Assembly (NCBI RefSeq): GCF_000718255.1
Contig: NZ_JOFJ01000011.1
Location: 96,238-160,237, forward strand
DNA: 64,000 nucleotides
From: Spirillospora albida
GTDB lineage: Bacteria; Actinomycetota; Actinomycetes; Streptosporangiales; Streptosporangiaceae
Direction: 5' to 3'
In this document: in pieces, positions 10,579 through 19,404 of the stretch
How positions within the stretch are numbered: the stretch's first letter is position 1
Layout: the number at the start of each line of letters is the position of its first letter
The notes under the pieces: model-generated
Seen by the model: the letters and a program-made list of their open reading frames with translations, nothing else
What the model was told of the DNA's origin: nothing
The model's database searches: none
Position numbers and translations under genes: made by a program

Positions 10579-11793
10579 ATGAGCAGGGAGGGCGTCGACC
10601 ACGCCCTGCGCGCGCTGCGCGCCGAACGCGACCGCATCTCCGAGTCCCTGCTCGAACTGGAGGACCATCACGGGAGCCGGCTGCTGCGCGGCGCGCGGCT
10701 CACCGGCGAGACGTGGCGGCGCTGGGACGAGGCGCAGGCCCGGCTGACCCTCCTGTGGCGGGTGTTCGACGCGTACCAGCGGGTTCTGGACGAGGCGACG
10801 GAGCTGCGCGAGCGGTCGGCGCGTCCGGGCCCGGCCGATCTCGCGGAGCTGACCGGCCTGCTGGCGGGCCTGTCGGTGGAACTGCCGGACGGCGGCGTCC
10901 CGCTGGAGGCGCGGACGCTGCTCGGCCCGCGGGAGCGGCGCATCAGGCCGGACGAGGCGGCCGGCATGATGTCCGACGCCTACGCGTTCGTCGCGGCCGA
11001 GATCGCGGCGGCCGACGCGGCCTGGACCGCGCTTCTCGTCCCCCTGGAGGAGGCCGAGCGGAACTGGCGCGAGGTGGCACGGCTCGCCCATGAGCTGGAC
11101 GGCGCCCGCCATCCCGAGCTGGACCGGCTGGGCCGGGAGCTGACCGCGCTCGGCCGGGTCGTCCGCACCGACCCGCTGTCGCTCGTCCGGGACGGGAGGC
11201 CGGGCACGCCCCGGCTCGACCGGGTCCGGGCGGCGCTGGCGGCGCGCCGGGACGAGCTGGCCGGGGTCGCCCGCGTCCGGGACGGCTACCCGGAGCTGGT
11301 CGAGCGGCTCGCGGCGGTCGCGGCCGAGGTCCGGGACACCGAGCGGCGCGCGCACGCCGCGTACACCGACGCCCTCCAGAAGATCGACTCCCCCCGGCTG
11401 CCGGAGCCCGCGTCCGGGCTCGCCGCCGGGCTGCACGACCGGCTCGCCGCACTGGAGCGGCTCCGCGAGGCGGGCCGCTGGGTCGAACTGGCGGGCCGCG
11501 CCGCCGAACTCGAACGCGCCGCGGACGACGCGCTGGAACGCGCGCGCGGCGACCTGCGCCTGAGCCGCGGGCTGCTCGACCGGCGCGGCGAGCTGCGCGG
11601 CCGCCTCGAGGCCTACCGCGCCAAGGCGGCGCGGCTCGGCCTCGCCGAGGACGACGGACTCACCGCCCGGTACCGCGAGGCCCGCGAGCTGCTGTGGACG
11701 GCCCCGTGCGAGCTGCGCGCGGCGACCGCGGCGGTGGCGGAGTACCAGCGCGCGATCCGGATGTCCGAGAGCGAGGCGGGGAGCCGGCCATGA
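10579..11793 (+). CDS. Coiled-coil protein of the pknG operon
   Basis: About 404 residues rich in Ala, Arg, Glu and Leu, with long helical heptad-like stretches throughout (for example residues ~5-35 and ~270-390) and no signal peptide or membrane segment. I do not recognise a catalytic domain. It is the first gene of a five-gene operon and its TGA overlaps the ATG of the PknG-like kinase, so a scaffold or regulatory role for the kinase is a reasonable guess. The start is uncertain: the ATG at 10579 (MSREGVDH) fits the beginning of helical sequence, but an in-frame GTG 36 bases upstream is possible and neither has a strong Shine-Dalgarno sequence. Confidence 0.75.
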   Translation: MSREGVDHALRALRAERDRISESLLELEDHHGSRLLRGARLTGETWRRWDEAQARLTLLWRVFDAYQRVLDEATELRERSARPGPADLAELTGLLAGLSVELPDGGVPLEARTLLGPRERRIRPDEAAGMMSDAYAFVAAEIAAADAAWTALLVPLEEAERNWREVARLAHELDGARHPELDRLGRELTALGRVVRTDPLSLVRDGRPGTPRLDRVRAALAARRDELAGVARVRDGYPELVERLAAVAAEVRDTERRAHAAYTDALQKIDSPRLPEPASGLAAGLHDRLAALERLREAGRWVELAGRAAELERAADDALERARGDLRLSRGLLDRRGELRGRLEAYRAKAARLGLAEDDGLTARYREARELLWTAPCELRAATAAVAEYQRAIRMSESEAGSRP

Positions 11794-14066
11794 TCCGATG
11801 CGTCCAGCCCGGCTGCAACGGCACCCTGGAGGACGACGGGTTCTGCGACACCTGCGGCCTCGCCCCGCCCGCCGCCCCGCCCCCCGCCGACCCGACGAGG
11901 GCGTGGCGGCCGGAACCGCCCGAGGCGTCCGTGGAGACCGGCCCCCCGACCTCCGGGGACGTCACCGTCTCGGGCTCCACGGGGACGGCGTCCGGCGGGA
12001 CGTCGCCCGTGAGCGGGTACAGCGGGTCCGCGGGGACGTCGTCCAGCGGGTCGGCGCGGCGCGGGATGCTCGGCGCGGGGCTGGTGGAGGTGCCGCCCGT
12101 CCCGGCCCGCGACCCCGCCACGGCGATCATGGCGGACGCGCGGGTGCCGGAGAACCGGCGGTTCTGCAGCCGGTGCGACGCGGAGGTCGGCCGCAGCCGC
12201 GACGGGCGGCCCGGACGCACCGAGGGGTTCTGCAAGAACTGCGGGCATCCGTTCTCGTTCACGCCGAAGCTCCGCGAGGGCGAGCTGATCGGCGGGCAGT
12301 ACGAGGTGCTCGGCTGCCTCGCGCACGGCGGGCTCGGCTGGGTGTACCTGGCGCGCGACCACAACGTCAGCGAGCGCTGGGTCGTCCTGAAGGGCCTTCT
12401 CGACACCGGCGACAGCGACTCGCTGGCCGCCGCGGCGGCCGAGCGGGCGTTCCTCGCCGAGGTCGAGCACCCCAACATCGTCAAGATCTACAACTTCGTC
12501 CGGCACGGCGGTGACGGCTACATCGTCATGGAGTACGTCGGCGGCCGGTCGCTCAAGGACATCCTGCTCAGCCGCCGCCGGGAGGCCGGCGAGGACGCCG
12601 CGCTCCCCCTCGGCCAGGTGATCGCGTACGGGCTGGAGGTGCTCAGCGCGCTCGGCTACCTGCACGGCGTCGGGCTGCTGTACTGCGACTTCAAGCCCGA
12701 CAACGCGATCCAGTCCGAGGAGCAGCTGAAGCTGATCGACCTCGGCGGGGTGCGGCGGGCGTTCGACGTCCACTCCCCCATCTTCGGGACGCCCGGCTAC
12801 CAGGCCCCGGAGATCGGCTCGAAGGGCCCGTCGGTCACGTCCGACCTCTACACGGTGGGCCGGACGCTCGCCGTGCTCAGCTTCCCGTTCCGCGGCTACA
12901 CGCGCCGCCACCTGCGGAGCCTGCCGCCCGCCGAGGAGGTGCCGCTGTTCCAGCGGCACGAGTCGTACCACCGGCTGCTGCGCCGGGCGACGCACCCCGA
13001 CCCGGCCTGCCGGTTCCAGTCCGCCGCCGAGATGGCGGAGCAGCTCACCGGGGTGCTGCGCGAGGTCCTGTCCGCGGAGGACGGCCGGCCGCGCCCGGCG
13101 CCGTCGCCGCTGTTCGGGCCGGAGCGGTCCGCCGCCGGCACGGAGATCGAGTGCGGCGTCCGGCCCGTCCTGGCCCCGCTGGACGCTCAGGCGGCCGCGG
13201 CGGCGCTGCCGGTCCCGCTGGTGCGGGGCTCCGACCCGGCCGCCGCGTTCCTCACCGGGCTGCGCGTCCAGGATCCGGGCGACCACGCGTCCGCGCTGGA
13301 GGCGGCGCCGCTGAAGTCGCGCGAGGTGCGGCTCGCGCTCGTCCGCGTGCGGATCGAGCTGGGGGAGTACGGCGAGGCCGCCCGCCTGCTGGACGGGCTC
13401 GCCGCCGCCGACCCGGGCGACTGGCGCGTCGACTGGTACCGGGGCGTCCGCGCCCTCGCGGAGGGGCGGGCCGGTGACGCGTCCGCCGTCTTCGACGACC
13501 TGTACGACCTCATGCCGGGGGAGCTCGCGCCGAAACTCGCGCTCGCCTTCGCGCACGAGCTGCGCGGCGACCCGGGCGCCGCCGACCGCTTCCACGAGGT
13601 GGTGTGGCGCACCGACCACACGTACGTGAACGCGGCGTTCGGCCTGGCCCGCGCCCGGATCGCCGCCGCCGACCGGCCGGCCGCCGAGCGCGTCCTCGAC
13701 TCCGTCCCGCGCATCTCGAGCCACTACGTCGCCGCGCAGCTCGCGGCGCTGGCCGCGTCCGTCCGCGGCCGGAGCCCCCGCGACCTCGACGCCGGGACGC
13801 TCGTCGCCGCGGCCGTCCGGCTGGAGTCGCTGCGCATCGACACGCAGCGGCGGGCGGCGTTCACCGCCGAGGTCCTGGAGGCGGCGCTCGCCCACGGCGG
13901 CCCCGGGACGGACGCGCGGCTGTTCGGCGTCCCGATGCGCGAACCGGCGCTGCGCGCGCGGCTGGAGGAGACCTACCGGGTCCTCGCGAAGCTGGCGGAC
14001 GATCCCGCGCAGCGCCACGCGATGGTCAGGCGGGCCAACGAGATCCGGCCAAGGACCCTGTTCTGA
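11790..14066 (+). CDS. pknG: PknG-like serine/threonine protein kinase with zinc ribbon, rubredoxin-like and TPR regions
   Basis: 758 residues, close to mycobacterial PknG (750). In order: an N-terminal zinc-ribbon-like motif (CVQPGC...CDTC, residues ~4-24), a low-complexity linker, a rubredoxin-like CxxC pair (FCSRC...FCKNC), the kinase domain starting GQYEVLG near 169 with catalytic Lys201 (VVLKGL), the catalytic loop CDFKPDN with Asp300, the metal-binding IDLGG with Asp317 (DLG replaces DFG) and a PknG-type GTPGYQAPEI loop, then a TPR-like C-terminal domain. In mycobacteria and corynebacteria PknG phosphorylates GarA/OdhI and controls glutamate and 2-oxoglutarate metabolism. It overlaps the coiled-coil gene by ATGA, with GGGGAG before the start. 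Downstream glnX/glnH-like genes supply the likely amino-acid sensor. Confidence 0.95.
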   Translation: MIRCVQPGCNGTLEDDGFCDTCGLAPPAAPPPADPTRAWRPEPPEASVETGPPTSGDVTVSGSTGTASGGTSPVSGYSGSAGTSSSGSARRGMLGAGLVEVPPVPARDPATAIMADARVPENRRFCSRCDAEVGRSRDGRPGRTEGFCKNCGHPFSFTPKLREGELIGGQYEVLGCLAHGGLGWVYLARDHNVSERWVVLKGLLDTGDSDSLAAAAAERAFLAEVEHPNIVKIYNFVRHGGDGYIVMEYVGGRSLKDILLSRRREAGEDAALPLGQVIAYGLEVLSALGYLHGVGLLYCDFKPDNAIQSEEQLKLIDLGGVRRAFDVHSPIFGTPGYQAPEIGSKGPSVTSDLYTVGRTLAVLSFPFRGYTRRHLRSLPPAEEVPLFQRHESYHRLLRRATHPDPACRFQSAAEMAEQLTGVLREVLSAEDGRPRPAPSPLFGPERSAAGTEIECGVRPVLAPLDAQAAAAALPVPLVRGSDPAAAFLTGLRVQDPGDHASALEAAPLKSREVRLALVRVRIELGEYGEAARLLDGLAAADPGDWRVDWYRGVRALAEGRAGDASAVFDDLYDLMPGELAPKLALAFAHELRGDPGAADRFHEVVWRTDHTYVNAAFGLARARIAAADRPAAERVLDSVPRISSHYVAAQLAALAASVRGRSPRDLDAGTLVAAAVRLESLRIDTQRRAAFTAEVLEAALAHGGPGTDARLFGVPMREPALRARLEETYRVLAKLADDPAQRHAMVRRANEIRPRTLF

Positions 14067-14102
14067 CGACGCAGACCCTGTCCCGACGAGGAGGAGTCCC
14101 CG

Positions 14103-15443
14103 ATGAGCGGCCTGCCCGAGTTCTCGCTCCGGGTCGACCAGAACCCGTTCCTTCCGGCGGGCGGGCGGGAGATGCACGCGATCGTGACGGTCCGGGCGTC
14201 CGGTTCGGCCGCCCCGGAGCGGCCGGACCGCACGCCGGCCGCCGAGGTGATCGTCATCGACACGTCCGGGTCGATGTCGTACGGCGGCAAGCTCGCCGCG
14301 GCGAAGCGCGCGGCCCGCGCGGCGGTCGCGCAGCTGCGCGACGGGGTCCATTTCGCGATCATCGCGGGCGCGAACCGTCCGGCGCCGGTGTACCCGCGGT
14401 CCGGCCTGGCGGTGGCGGACGATCGAACGCGGCGGGCCGCCGCGCGCGCCATCGGCCACCTCGAGGCGGCGGGCGGCACCGCGATCGGGTCATGGCTGAT
14501 GCTGGCGGACCAGCTGCTCAGCGCGCGGACTGACGCCGTCCGGCACGTCATCCTGCTGACCGACGGCAAGAACCAGCACGAGACCCCGGCGGAGCTGGAC
14601 CGCGCGCTCCGCCGCTGCGCCGGACACTTCGTCTGTGACGCGCGCGGCGTCGGCACCGACTGGGAGGTCGCCGAACTCCGCACGATCACCGAGGCGCTGC
14701 TCGGCGGGTTCCTCGACATCCCCGACCCGGCCGACCTGAAGGACGACTTCGTCGCGATGGCCCGCGCCTCGATGGGCAAGGAGGTCGCGGACGTCGCGCT
14801 CCGGCTCTGGACGCCGCAGCGGTCGAGCGTCCGCTTCCTCAAGCAGATGACGCCGCACCTCACCGACCTGACCGGCAGGCGCGTCGACTCCGGCCGCCAG
14901 ACGGCCGACTACCCGCTCGGCGCGTGGGGTGCCGAGGAGCGCGAGTACCACCTGTGCGTCGAGGTCGAGTACAGCGGCATCGGGCGGCGGATGCGCGCCG
15001 CCGGGGTGAAGCTCGTCGAGCGGGGCGAGCGGGGCGAGCGGGGCGAGCGGGTCCTCGCGTCCGGCAACGTCGTCGCCGAATGGACGGACGACGAGGGGAG
15101 GTCGACCCGCATCGACCGCCGTGTCGCCCACCACACCGGGCAGTCGGAGCTCGCCGACGCCATCCGGGAGGGGCTGGAGGCGCGCCGCGCGGGTGACGAG
15201 GACACCGCGACGGCTCGCCTGGGACGCGCCGTGGTTCTCGCCGACCGGGTCGGGAACGCCCAGATCAAGGACCTCCTCGGCAACGTCGTGGAGGTCATCG
15301 ACGCGGAGCACGGCACGGTGCGCCTGAAGCACACGGTGTCGAAGGCCGATGAGATGGCCCTCGACACCCGCTCCCAGCGGACGGTGCGGATCCGTTCCCG
15401 CGACGACCTCGAACCGGGCCGGACCCAGGACGGTGCGCGATGA
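14103..15443 (+). CDS. von Willebrand factor A domain protein of the pknG operon
   Basis: A cytoplasmic 446-residue protein. A vWA domain spans residues ~40-225, with an intact MIDAS: DTSGS near 57-61, a conserved Thr in GGTAIG, and LLTDGK. C-terminal beta-rich and helical regions follow (to about 430). vWA domains of this kind mediate metal-dependent protein contacts. GAGGAGGAG precedes the ATG and the gap to pknG is 36 bases, so it belongs to the operon; a role as adaptor or substrate of the kinase is inference. Around residues 306-316 three identical 9-base units encode Gly-Glu-Arg repeats. Confidence 0.88.
   Translation: MSGLPEFSLRVDQNPFLPAGGREMHAIVTVRASGSAAPERPDRTPAAEVIVIDTSGSMSYGGKLAAAKRAARAAVAQLRDGVHFAIIAGANRPAPVYPRSGLAVADDRTRRAAARAIGHLEAAGGTAIGSWLMLADQLLSARTDAVRHVILLTDGKNQHETPAELDRALRRCAGHFVCDARGVGTDWEVAELRTITEALLGGFLDIPDPADLKDDFVAMARASMGKEVADVALRLWTPQRSSVRFLKQMTPHLTDLTGRRVDSGRQTADYPLGAWGAEEREYHLCVEVEYSGIGRRMRAAGVKLVERGERGERGERVLASGNVVAEWTDDEGRSTRIDRRVAHHTGQSELADAIREGLEARRAGDEDTATARLGRAVVLADRVGNAQIKDLLGNVVEVIDAEHGTVRLKHTVSKADEMALDTRSQRTVRIRSRDDLEPGRTQDGAR
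15018..15050 (+). repeat. In-frame 9-bp tandem repeat in vWA gene
   Basis: The unit GAGCGGGGC is repeated exactly three times and followed by a partial fourth copy, giving Glu-Arg-Gly repeats in a surface-type segment between the vWA domain and the C-terminus. Copy number could vary between strains by replication slippage without breaking the frame. Confidence 0.9.
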
Positions 15444-15501
15444 CCCCACACCCACCCGCCGCACCACGCCCACCCGCCGTACCGGCGCGGGAGGGGGCGG
15501 C

Positions 15502-17019
15502 ATGACGCCGACGCGTTCGCCCGACGCGGCCGTGGCCGCGTCGTCCGCGGTTCCGGATTCCGGAGGGGACGCCGCCCCAGTCCGGAAGGCCGGGCGGTTC
15601 TCGGTGTTCGTCCGGGGGCGGTGGCTCCTGACCATTCCCGGGCGAATCCGGACGCATGTCGCGCTGACGCTGGCCGCGCTGCTCGCCCTGCTGGCCGTGC
15701 TGACCGTGGCGATCGGGAACGCGCGCGATTCCGTCCAGACGATCGGGCACGACGCGGGGCCGCAGGTGGTCGCGACGGGCGCGTTGTACTTCGCGCTCAG
15801 CGACATGGACGCGCAGGTCGCGTCCATCCTGCTGATCGGCCGCGACCACGGGCTCGGGATCGGCCGCGACCGGTCGCTCGAGCGGTACGAGCGGCGCCGC
15901 ACCGAGGCGGGCCGGGCGGCGGTGCAGGCCGCGCAGCTCGCGACGCACGACCCCGACCTGCGGCGCACCGTCGAGGAGGTGCTGGACGGCCTCGGCCGGT
16001 ACGAGCGGCTCGCGGGCGAGGCGATGCTGCTGGACCGGCAGGCGGGGCATCCGCCGGGCGAGCCCCCGGCGGAGGTCGTCGACGCCTACCGGCAGGCGAC
16101 CGACCTCATGAAGGTGGAGCTGCTGCCGAAGGCGTACAACATCACGCTCGACACGGGCGAGAAGGTGCGGCGGACGCACGAGACGGAGCGGTCGGCGATC
16201 CTGACCGGCCGCGCGTGGGTGGTCGTGACGGGCGCGCTGCTCCTGGCGCTGCTGGTCGCGACGCAGATGTACCTGGCGCGGACCTTCCGGCGCGTCCTGA
16301 ACCCGGCGCTCGTGCTGGCGACGGCGGGCACGCTCGTGCTCGTCGCGGTGGCGACGGCCCTGCTGTCGGCGCAGGCGGGGCACATCGCGCGGGCGAAGCG
16401 GGACGGCTTCGACCCGATCCTGTCGCTGTCGCGCGCCCGCGCGATCGGCCACAGCGCGTTCGCGGACGAGAGCCGCTACCTGCTCGACCCGGGCCGCGCG
16501 GACACCTATGAACAGACCTATCTCGACAAGTCCCTCTCCGTCCTCTACCTCGACATGGGGACGAAGCCGTTGAACCTCGCGAACTACCACCCGGCGGTGG
16601 ACGGCACCCTCGCCCGGTACCGGCCGGGGCCGGGCGCGCCGCCGTTCCTCGGCCTGTTCGGCGACGAGGCGCGGGTCAGCCGCGACGGGCGGGAGGCCGC
16701 GGCGTTCGGCCGCACGCTCCAGGCGTACCGGACGGTCCTCGCCAACGACCGGCGGATGCGGGAGCTCGCCGCGCGCGGCGACCGCGCCGCCGCCCTCGAC
16801 CTGCGGATGGGCCGCACGTCCGGCGCGATCCGCGACTTCGACGCCTACGACGCGGCGCTCGTCGCGCTGGCCGGCGTCCACCGGGAGGCGTTCGACGAGG
16901 CCATCGCGGCGGCGAACGGCGGCCTGCGCGGCTGGGCGGCGGTGCCGGGCGCCGCGGCCGCGGCCATCGCCCTGCTGATCGCCGTGGGGGTCCGCCCGCG
17001 ACTGGCGGAGTTCCGTTGA
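15502..17019 (+). CDS. glnX: GlnX-like multi-pass membrane sensor protein
   Basis: 505 residues with four predicted membrane helices: ~47-70, ~235-257, ~267-290 and ~479-498. Two extracytoplasmic helical segments of ~165 and ~190 residues lie between helices 1-2 and 3-4. This is the layout of GlnX (Rv0412c family), which in mycobacteria and corynebacteria relays the state of the periplasmic binding protein GlnH to the kinase PknG. The ATG at 15502 has GGGAGGGGG at good spacing; an in-frame upstream extension is low-complexity and discarded. The neighbours pknG and glnH make the assignment firm even though sequence similarity in this family is low. Confidence 0.85.
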   Translation: MTPTRSPDAAVAASSAVPDSGGDAAPVRKAGRFSVFVRGRWLLTIPGRIRTHVALTLAALLALLAVLTVAIGNARDSVQTIGHDAGPQVVATGALYFALSDMDAQVASILLIGRDHGLGIGRDRSLERYERRRTEAGRAAVQAAQLATHDPDLRRTVEEVLDGLGRYERLAGEAMLLDRQAGHPPGEPPAEVVDAYRQATDLMKVELLPKAYNITLDTGEKVRRTHETERSAILTGRAWVVVTGALLLALLVATQMYLARTFRRVLNPALVLATAGTLVLVAVATALLSAQAGHIARAKRDGFDPILSLSRARAIGHSAFADESRYLLDPGRADTYEQTYLDKSLSVLYLDMGTKPLNLANYHPAVDGTLARYRPGPGAPPFLGLFGDEARVSRDGREAAAFGRTLQAYRTVLANDRRMRELAARGDRAAALDLRMGRTSGAIRDFDAYDAALVALAGVHREAFDEAIAAANGGLRGWAAVPGAAAAAIALLIAVGVRPRLAEFR

Positions 17020-17036
17020 ATCCGGGAGGGGACACG

Positions 17037-17843
17037 ATGCGGATCGTCGCGGCCGCGATCGCGGTGCTCTCGGCGCTCTGCGCCTGCGGGCTGGAGGGCG
17101 CCGAGCGGCGCGGCGTCGCGGGCGAGCGCTCCCTGGTCATCGGGGTGAAGGCCGACCAGCCGGGCCTCGGGTTGAAGGGCCGGAACGGGTACGAGGGCTT
17201 CGACGTGGACGTCGCGACCTACATCGCGGGGCGGCTCGGCGTGCCGAGGAGCCGGATCAGGTTCACGACGACGAACTCGTCGGTGCGGGAGAAGGCCCTC
17301 GCGTCCGGGGAGGTCGACATGGTCGTCGCGACGTACTCGATCACCCCGAAGCGCAAGACGCAGGTGACGTTCGCGGGCCCGTACTACATCGCCCACCAGG
17401 ACACCCTCGTCCGCGGCGACGACCTCGGGGTGCGGAACGTCCGCGACCTCAGGGGCCGGCGGATCTGCGAGGTGACCGGGTCGAACTCGTGGCGGCGCGT
17501 CATCGAGGAGCGGAACGTCGCGGCGCGGCGGGTCGCCGCGCCGACCTACGCGGCCTGCATGGGTGACCTGGCGGGCGGACGCCTGGACGCGGTGTCGACC
17601 GACGACCTGATCCTCGCCGGGTTCGCCGCCGGACGCGACGTCCGGATCGTGAACGCCCCGTTCACGGACGAGAAGTACGGCGTCGGCCTGCGGAAGGGCG
17701 ATCTGGAGGGCTGCGCGGAGGTCAACCGGGCCATCACGCGGATGTACCAGGACGGGACGGCCGAGCGGCTGCTGAACAAGTGGTTCGGCCGGTCGGGGCT
17801 GAAGCTGACGACGAGCGTCCCGCAGTTCGAGGGCTGCTCCTAA
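17037..17843 (+). CDS. glnH: GlnH-like amino-acid-binding lipoprotein (SBP family 3)
   Basis: 268 residues. The N-terminus is a lipoprotein signal with a lipobox LCAC, making Cys17 the lipidated residue. The rest is a type 3 periplasmic binding protein (YEGFDVDVATYIAGRLG; EVDMVVATYSITPKRK; motif for the amino-acid carboxylate near FTTTNSSVREKAL). Known homologues (Rv0411c) bind Asp, Glu, Gln or Asn and signal through GlnX to PknG. No ABC permease or ATPase gene is nearby, which supports sensing rather than transport. GGGAGGGG precedes the ATG at 17037; the gap to glnX is 17 bases. Last gene of the operon. Confidence 0.93.
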   Translation: MRIVAAAIAVLSALCACGLEGAERRGVAGERSLVIGVKADQPGLGLKGRNGYEGFDVDVATYIAGRLGVPRSRIRFTTTNSSVREKALASGEVDMVVATYSITPKRKTQVTFAGPYYIAHQDTLVRGDDLGVRNVRDLRGRRICEVTGSNSWRRVIEERNVAARRVAAPTYAACMGDLAGGRLDAVSTDDLILAGFAAGRDVRIVNAPFTDEKYGVGLRKGDLEGCAEVNRAITRMYQDGTAERLLNKWFGRSGLKLTTSVPQFEGCS

Positions 17844-17855
17844 CCGGTTGGGAGC
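17836..17855 (+). terminator. Weak hairpin at end of glnH
   Basis: GCTCC...GGAGC stem enclosing the palindrome AACCGGTT, overlapping the glnH stop codon. No T tract follows, so terminator function is uncertain. Confidence 0.35.
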
Positions 17856-17885
17856 GTTCCAAGAGAGTCCGGCCGGGCGTGCCGG

Positions 17886-18233
17886 TCAGAGCGCGGTCGG
17901 GAGCGCGCCGAGCGCGTCGCGGAGCGTGTCATGAATCGGGACGAACCTGTCGATGCCGGTGATGCGGAACACCCGCTGGACGCGCGGCGGCAGCGCGATG
18001 AGGGAGACGTGCGTGCCCCGCTCGAGCGCCCGCCGGTGCGCGGCGACGACGGCGTTGAGGCCCGCCGAGTCGCAGAACGTCACCCCGCGCATGTCGACGA
18101 CCACGGGGTCGCCGGTCTCGACGGCGTGGAACAGAGCCCTCTCGAAGCCCGCGCGGGAGACCAGGTCGATGTCGCCCTGGGCGCGGACGAGCGCGCAGCG
18201 TCCGTCGTGCAGCAGGCTGATGTCGAAGTCCAT
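17886..18233 (-). CDS. STAS-domain anti-sigma factor antagonist
   Basis: 115 residues forming one STAS domain of the SpoIIAA/RsbV class. The phosphorylatable serine is Ser56 in CDSAGL, and GDIDLVSR at the N-terminus is typical. Unphosphorylated proteins of this family bind an anti-sigma factor kinase and free a sigma factor; no kinase or sigma gene is adjacent, so the partner lies elsewhere. GAGGTGACC precedes the ATG. The gene is convergent with the pknG operon. Confidence 0.92.
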   Translation of the reverse strand: MDFDISLLHDGRCALVRAQGDIDLVSRAGFERALFHAVETGDPVVVDMRGVTFCDSAGLNAVVAAHRRALERGTHVSLIALPPRVQRVFRITGIDRFVPIHDTLRDALGALPTAL

Positions 18234-18689
18234 GAGGTCACCTCACGTGTCGGGGTGACTCCTCAGGATTGCTCACCCGTGCCCGTATTCCAAGTGGTTC
18301 CGGAGGAATCGGACCGGGCGCCCCGGCGGCGCCATCGGTCCGCAACGGCTCGGAGGGCGCCGCGCCGGGCCGCCCCGGTGCGCCGGAATCCCCGTGCGGG
18401 CAGGGGATTTCGAAGATCCGCCGGACGTACCGGAGGAATCGTCCGGCGGAATCGTTCCGGTGACCTGCCGGAGAGAAACTTACTAAACGGTAAGAATGGT
18501 GGCGCCGCAGGATTGTTGGGAAAAGGGGGGAAAGTTACGAGTAGCTCGATACAAGTGGTATGTCGGGACGCGCCATCGCCGTGACCTGCGCATGGACCAT
18601 CGGCCGAACGTTCGGCCGAAAGCGCACGCCGACCGGGAGGACGCGGCCGCCCGGACAGTACAGTGACGTTGGTGAATTCGGGAGGCCGG
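18234..18689. other. Intergenic region between STAS gene and plsC-like gene
   Basis: 456 bases with lower GC than the surroundings and no convincing gene. It holds a small inverted repeat CTTAC-TAAACG-GTAAG (18479-18494) and a perfect 20-bp palindrome (18600-18619, listed separately). Divergent promoters should lie here. Confidence 0.5.
18600..18619. promoter_or_regulatory. Perfect 20-bp palindrome, candidate operator
   Basis: TCGGCCGAACGTTCGGCCGA is identical to its reverse complement. It lies about 70-90 bases upstream of the acyltransferase start. A dimeric repressor site is the simplest reading; a hairpin with no loop is unlikely to act as a terminator. Confidence 0.5.
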
Positions 18690-19364
18690 GTGTTCTACAC
18701 GTTCCTGACGTACGTGGTGCGTCCGATCCTGTGGCTGGTTTTCCGGCCGCGCGTGGTCGGCGGGGAGAATGTGCCCGCGGACGGGCCGCTCATCGTCGCG
18801 AGCAACCACCTGTCCTTCATCGACAGTTTCATCATTCCCCTCGCCGTTCCCCGGCCCGTCACCTACATCGCCAAGGCCGAGTACTTCGCGGGCGGCGGGC
18901 CGCGCAGGAACCTCGTCCGCTGGTTCCTCGGCAACCTCGGCCACGTGCCCGTGCAGCGCGGCGCCCAGCGCGCCGCGATGGGCGCGCTGGAGCAGGCCGT
19001 CGAGATCCTCGCCGCCGGCGGCGCGTTCGCGATCTACCCGGAGGGCACCCGCTCCCCGGACGGGCGGCTCTACCGCGGCCGGACGGGCGTCGGCTGGCTC
19101 GTCCTCGAGTCCGGCGCCCGCGTCCTGCCGGTCGCGCTGGAGGGCACCGAGCGGATCCAGCCGATCGGCGCGTCCCGGCCCCGCGTCTTCGGCCCGCGCC
19201 CCACCGTCCGCATCGGCGCCCCGATGGACTTCTCCCAGTACCGCGACCTGCCGCCCGCGAAGGCGCGGCGCGCCGTCACCGACGAGATCGTCGACACGAT
19301 CCAGAAGATGTCGGGCCAGGAGTACGCCGCCGTCTACAACGGACGCGCCGACACACCGTCCTGA
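18690..19364 (+). CDS. plsC: 1-acyl-sn-glycerol-3-phosphate acyltransferase (PlsC family)
   Basis: A 224-residue membrane-associated acyltransferase of phospholipid synthesis. It has an N-terminal hydrophobic segment (TYVVRPILWLVF), the catalytic NHxSxxD block (NHLSFIDS) and the substrate-binding YPEGTRS block about 75 residues later. It converts lysophosphatidate and acyl-CoA or acyl-ACP to phosphatidate at the inner face of the membrane. Two GTG starts are possible; the one at 18690 is 4 bases after GGGAGG and gives a compact N-terminus, whereas 18663 adds nine residues without a ribosome-binding site. Confidence 0.9.
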   Translation: MFYTFLTYVVRPILWLVFRPRVVGGENVPADGPLIVASNHLSFIDSFIIPLAVPRPVTYIAKAEYFAGGGPRRNLVRWFLGNLGHVPVQRGAQRAAMGALEQAVEILAAGGAFAIYPEGTRSPDGRLYRGRTGVGWLVLESGARVLPVALEGTERIQPIGASRPRVFGPRPTVRIGAPMDFSQYRDLPPAKARRAVTDEIVDTIQKMSGQEYAAVYNGRADTPS

Positions 19365-19404
19365 GTGTCCCGTACGCATGCCGTTCGCCCGTAAGGTCGC
19401 GGAC

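Noticed and set aside
10391..10582. 63-codon ORF ending ATGA-overlapped with the coiled-coil gene of the pknG operon, with GAGGTGA upstream
   Set aside because: The overlap and Shine-Dalgarno-like sequence are attractive, but third positions are not GC-biased and the sequence looks random.
17037..17843. Component of an amino-acid ABC importer
   Set aside because: No permease or ATPase gene is adjacent, while pknG and glnX are, which favours the sensing role.
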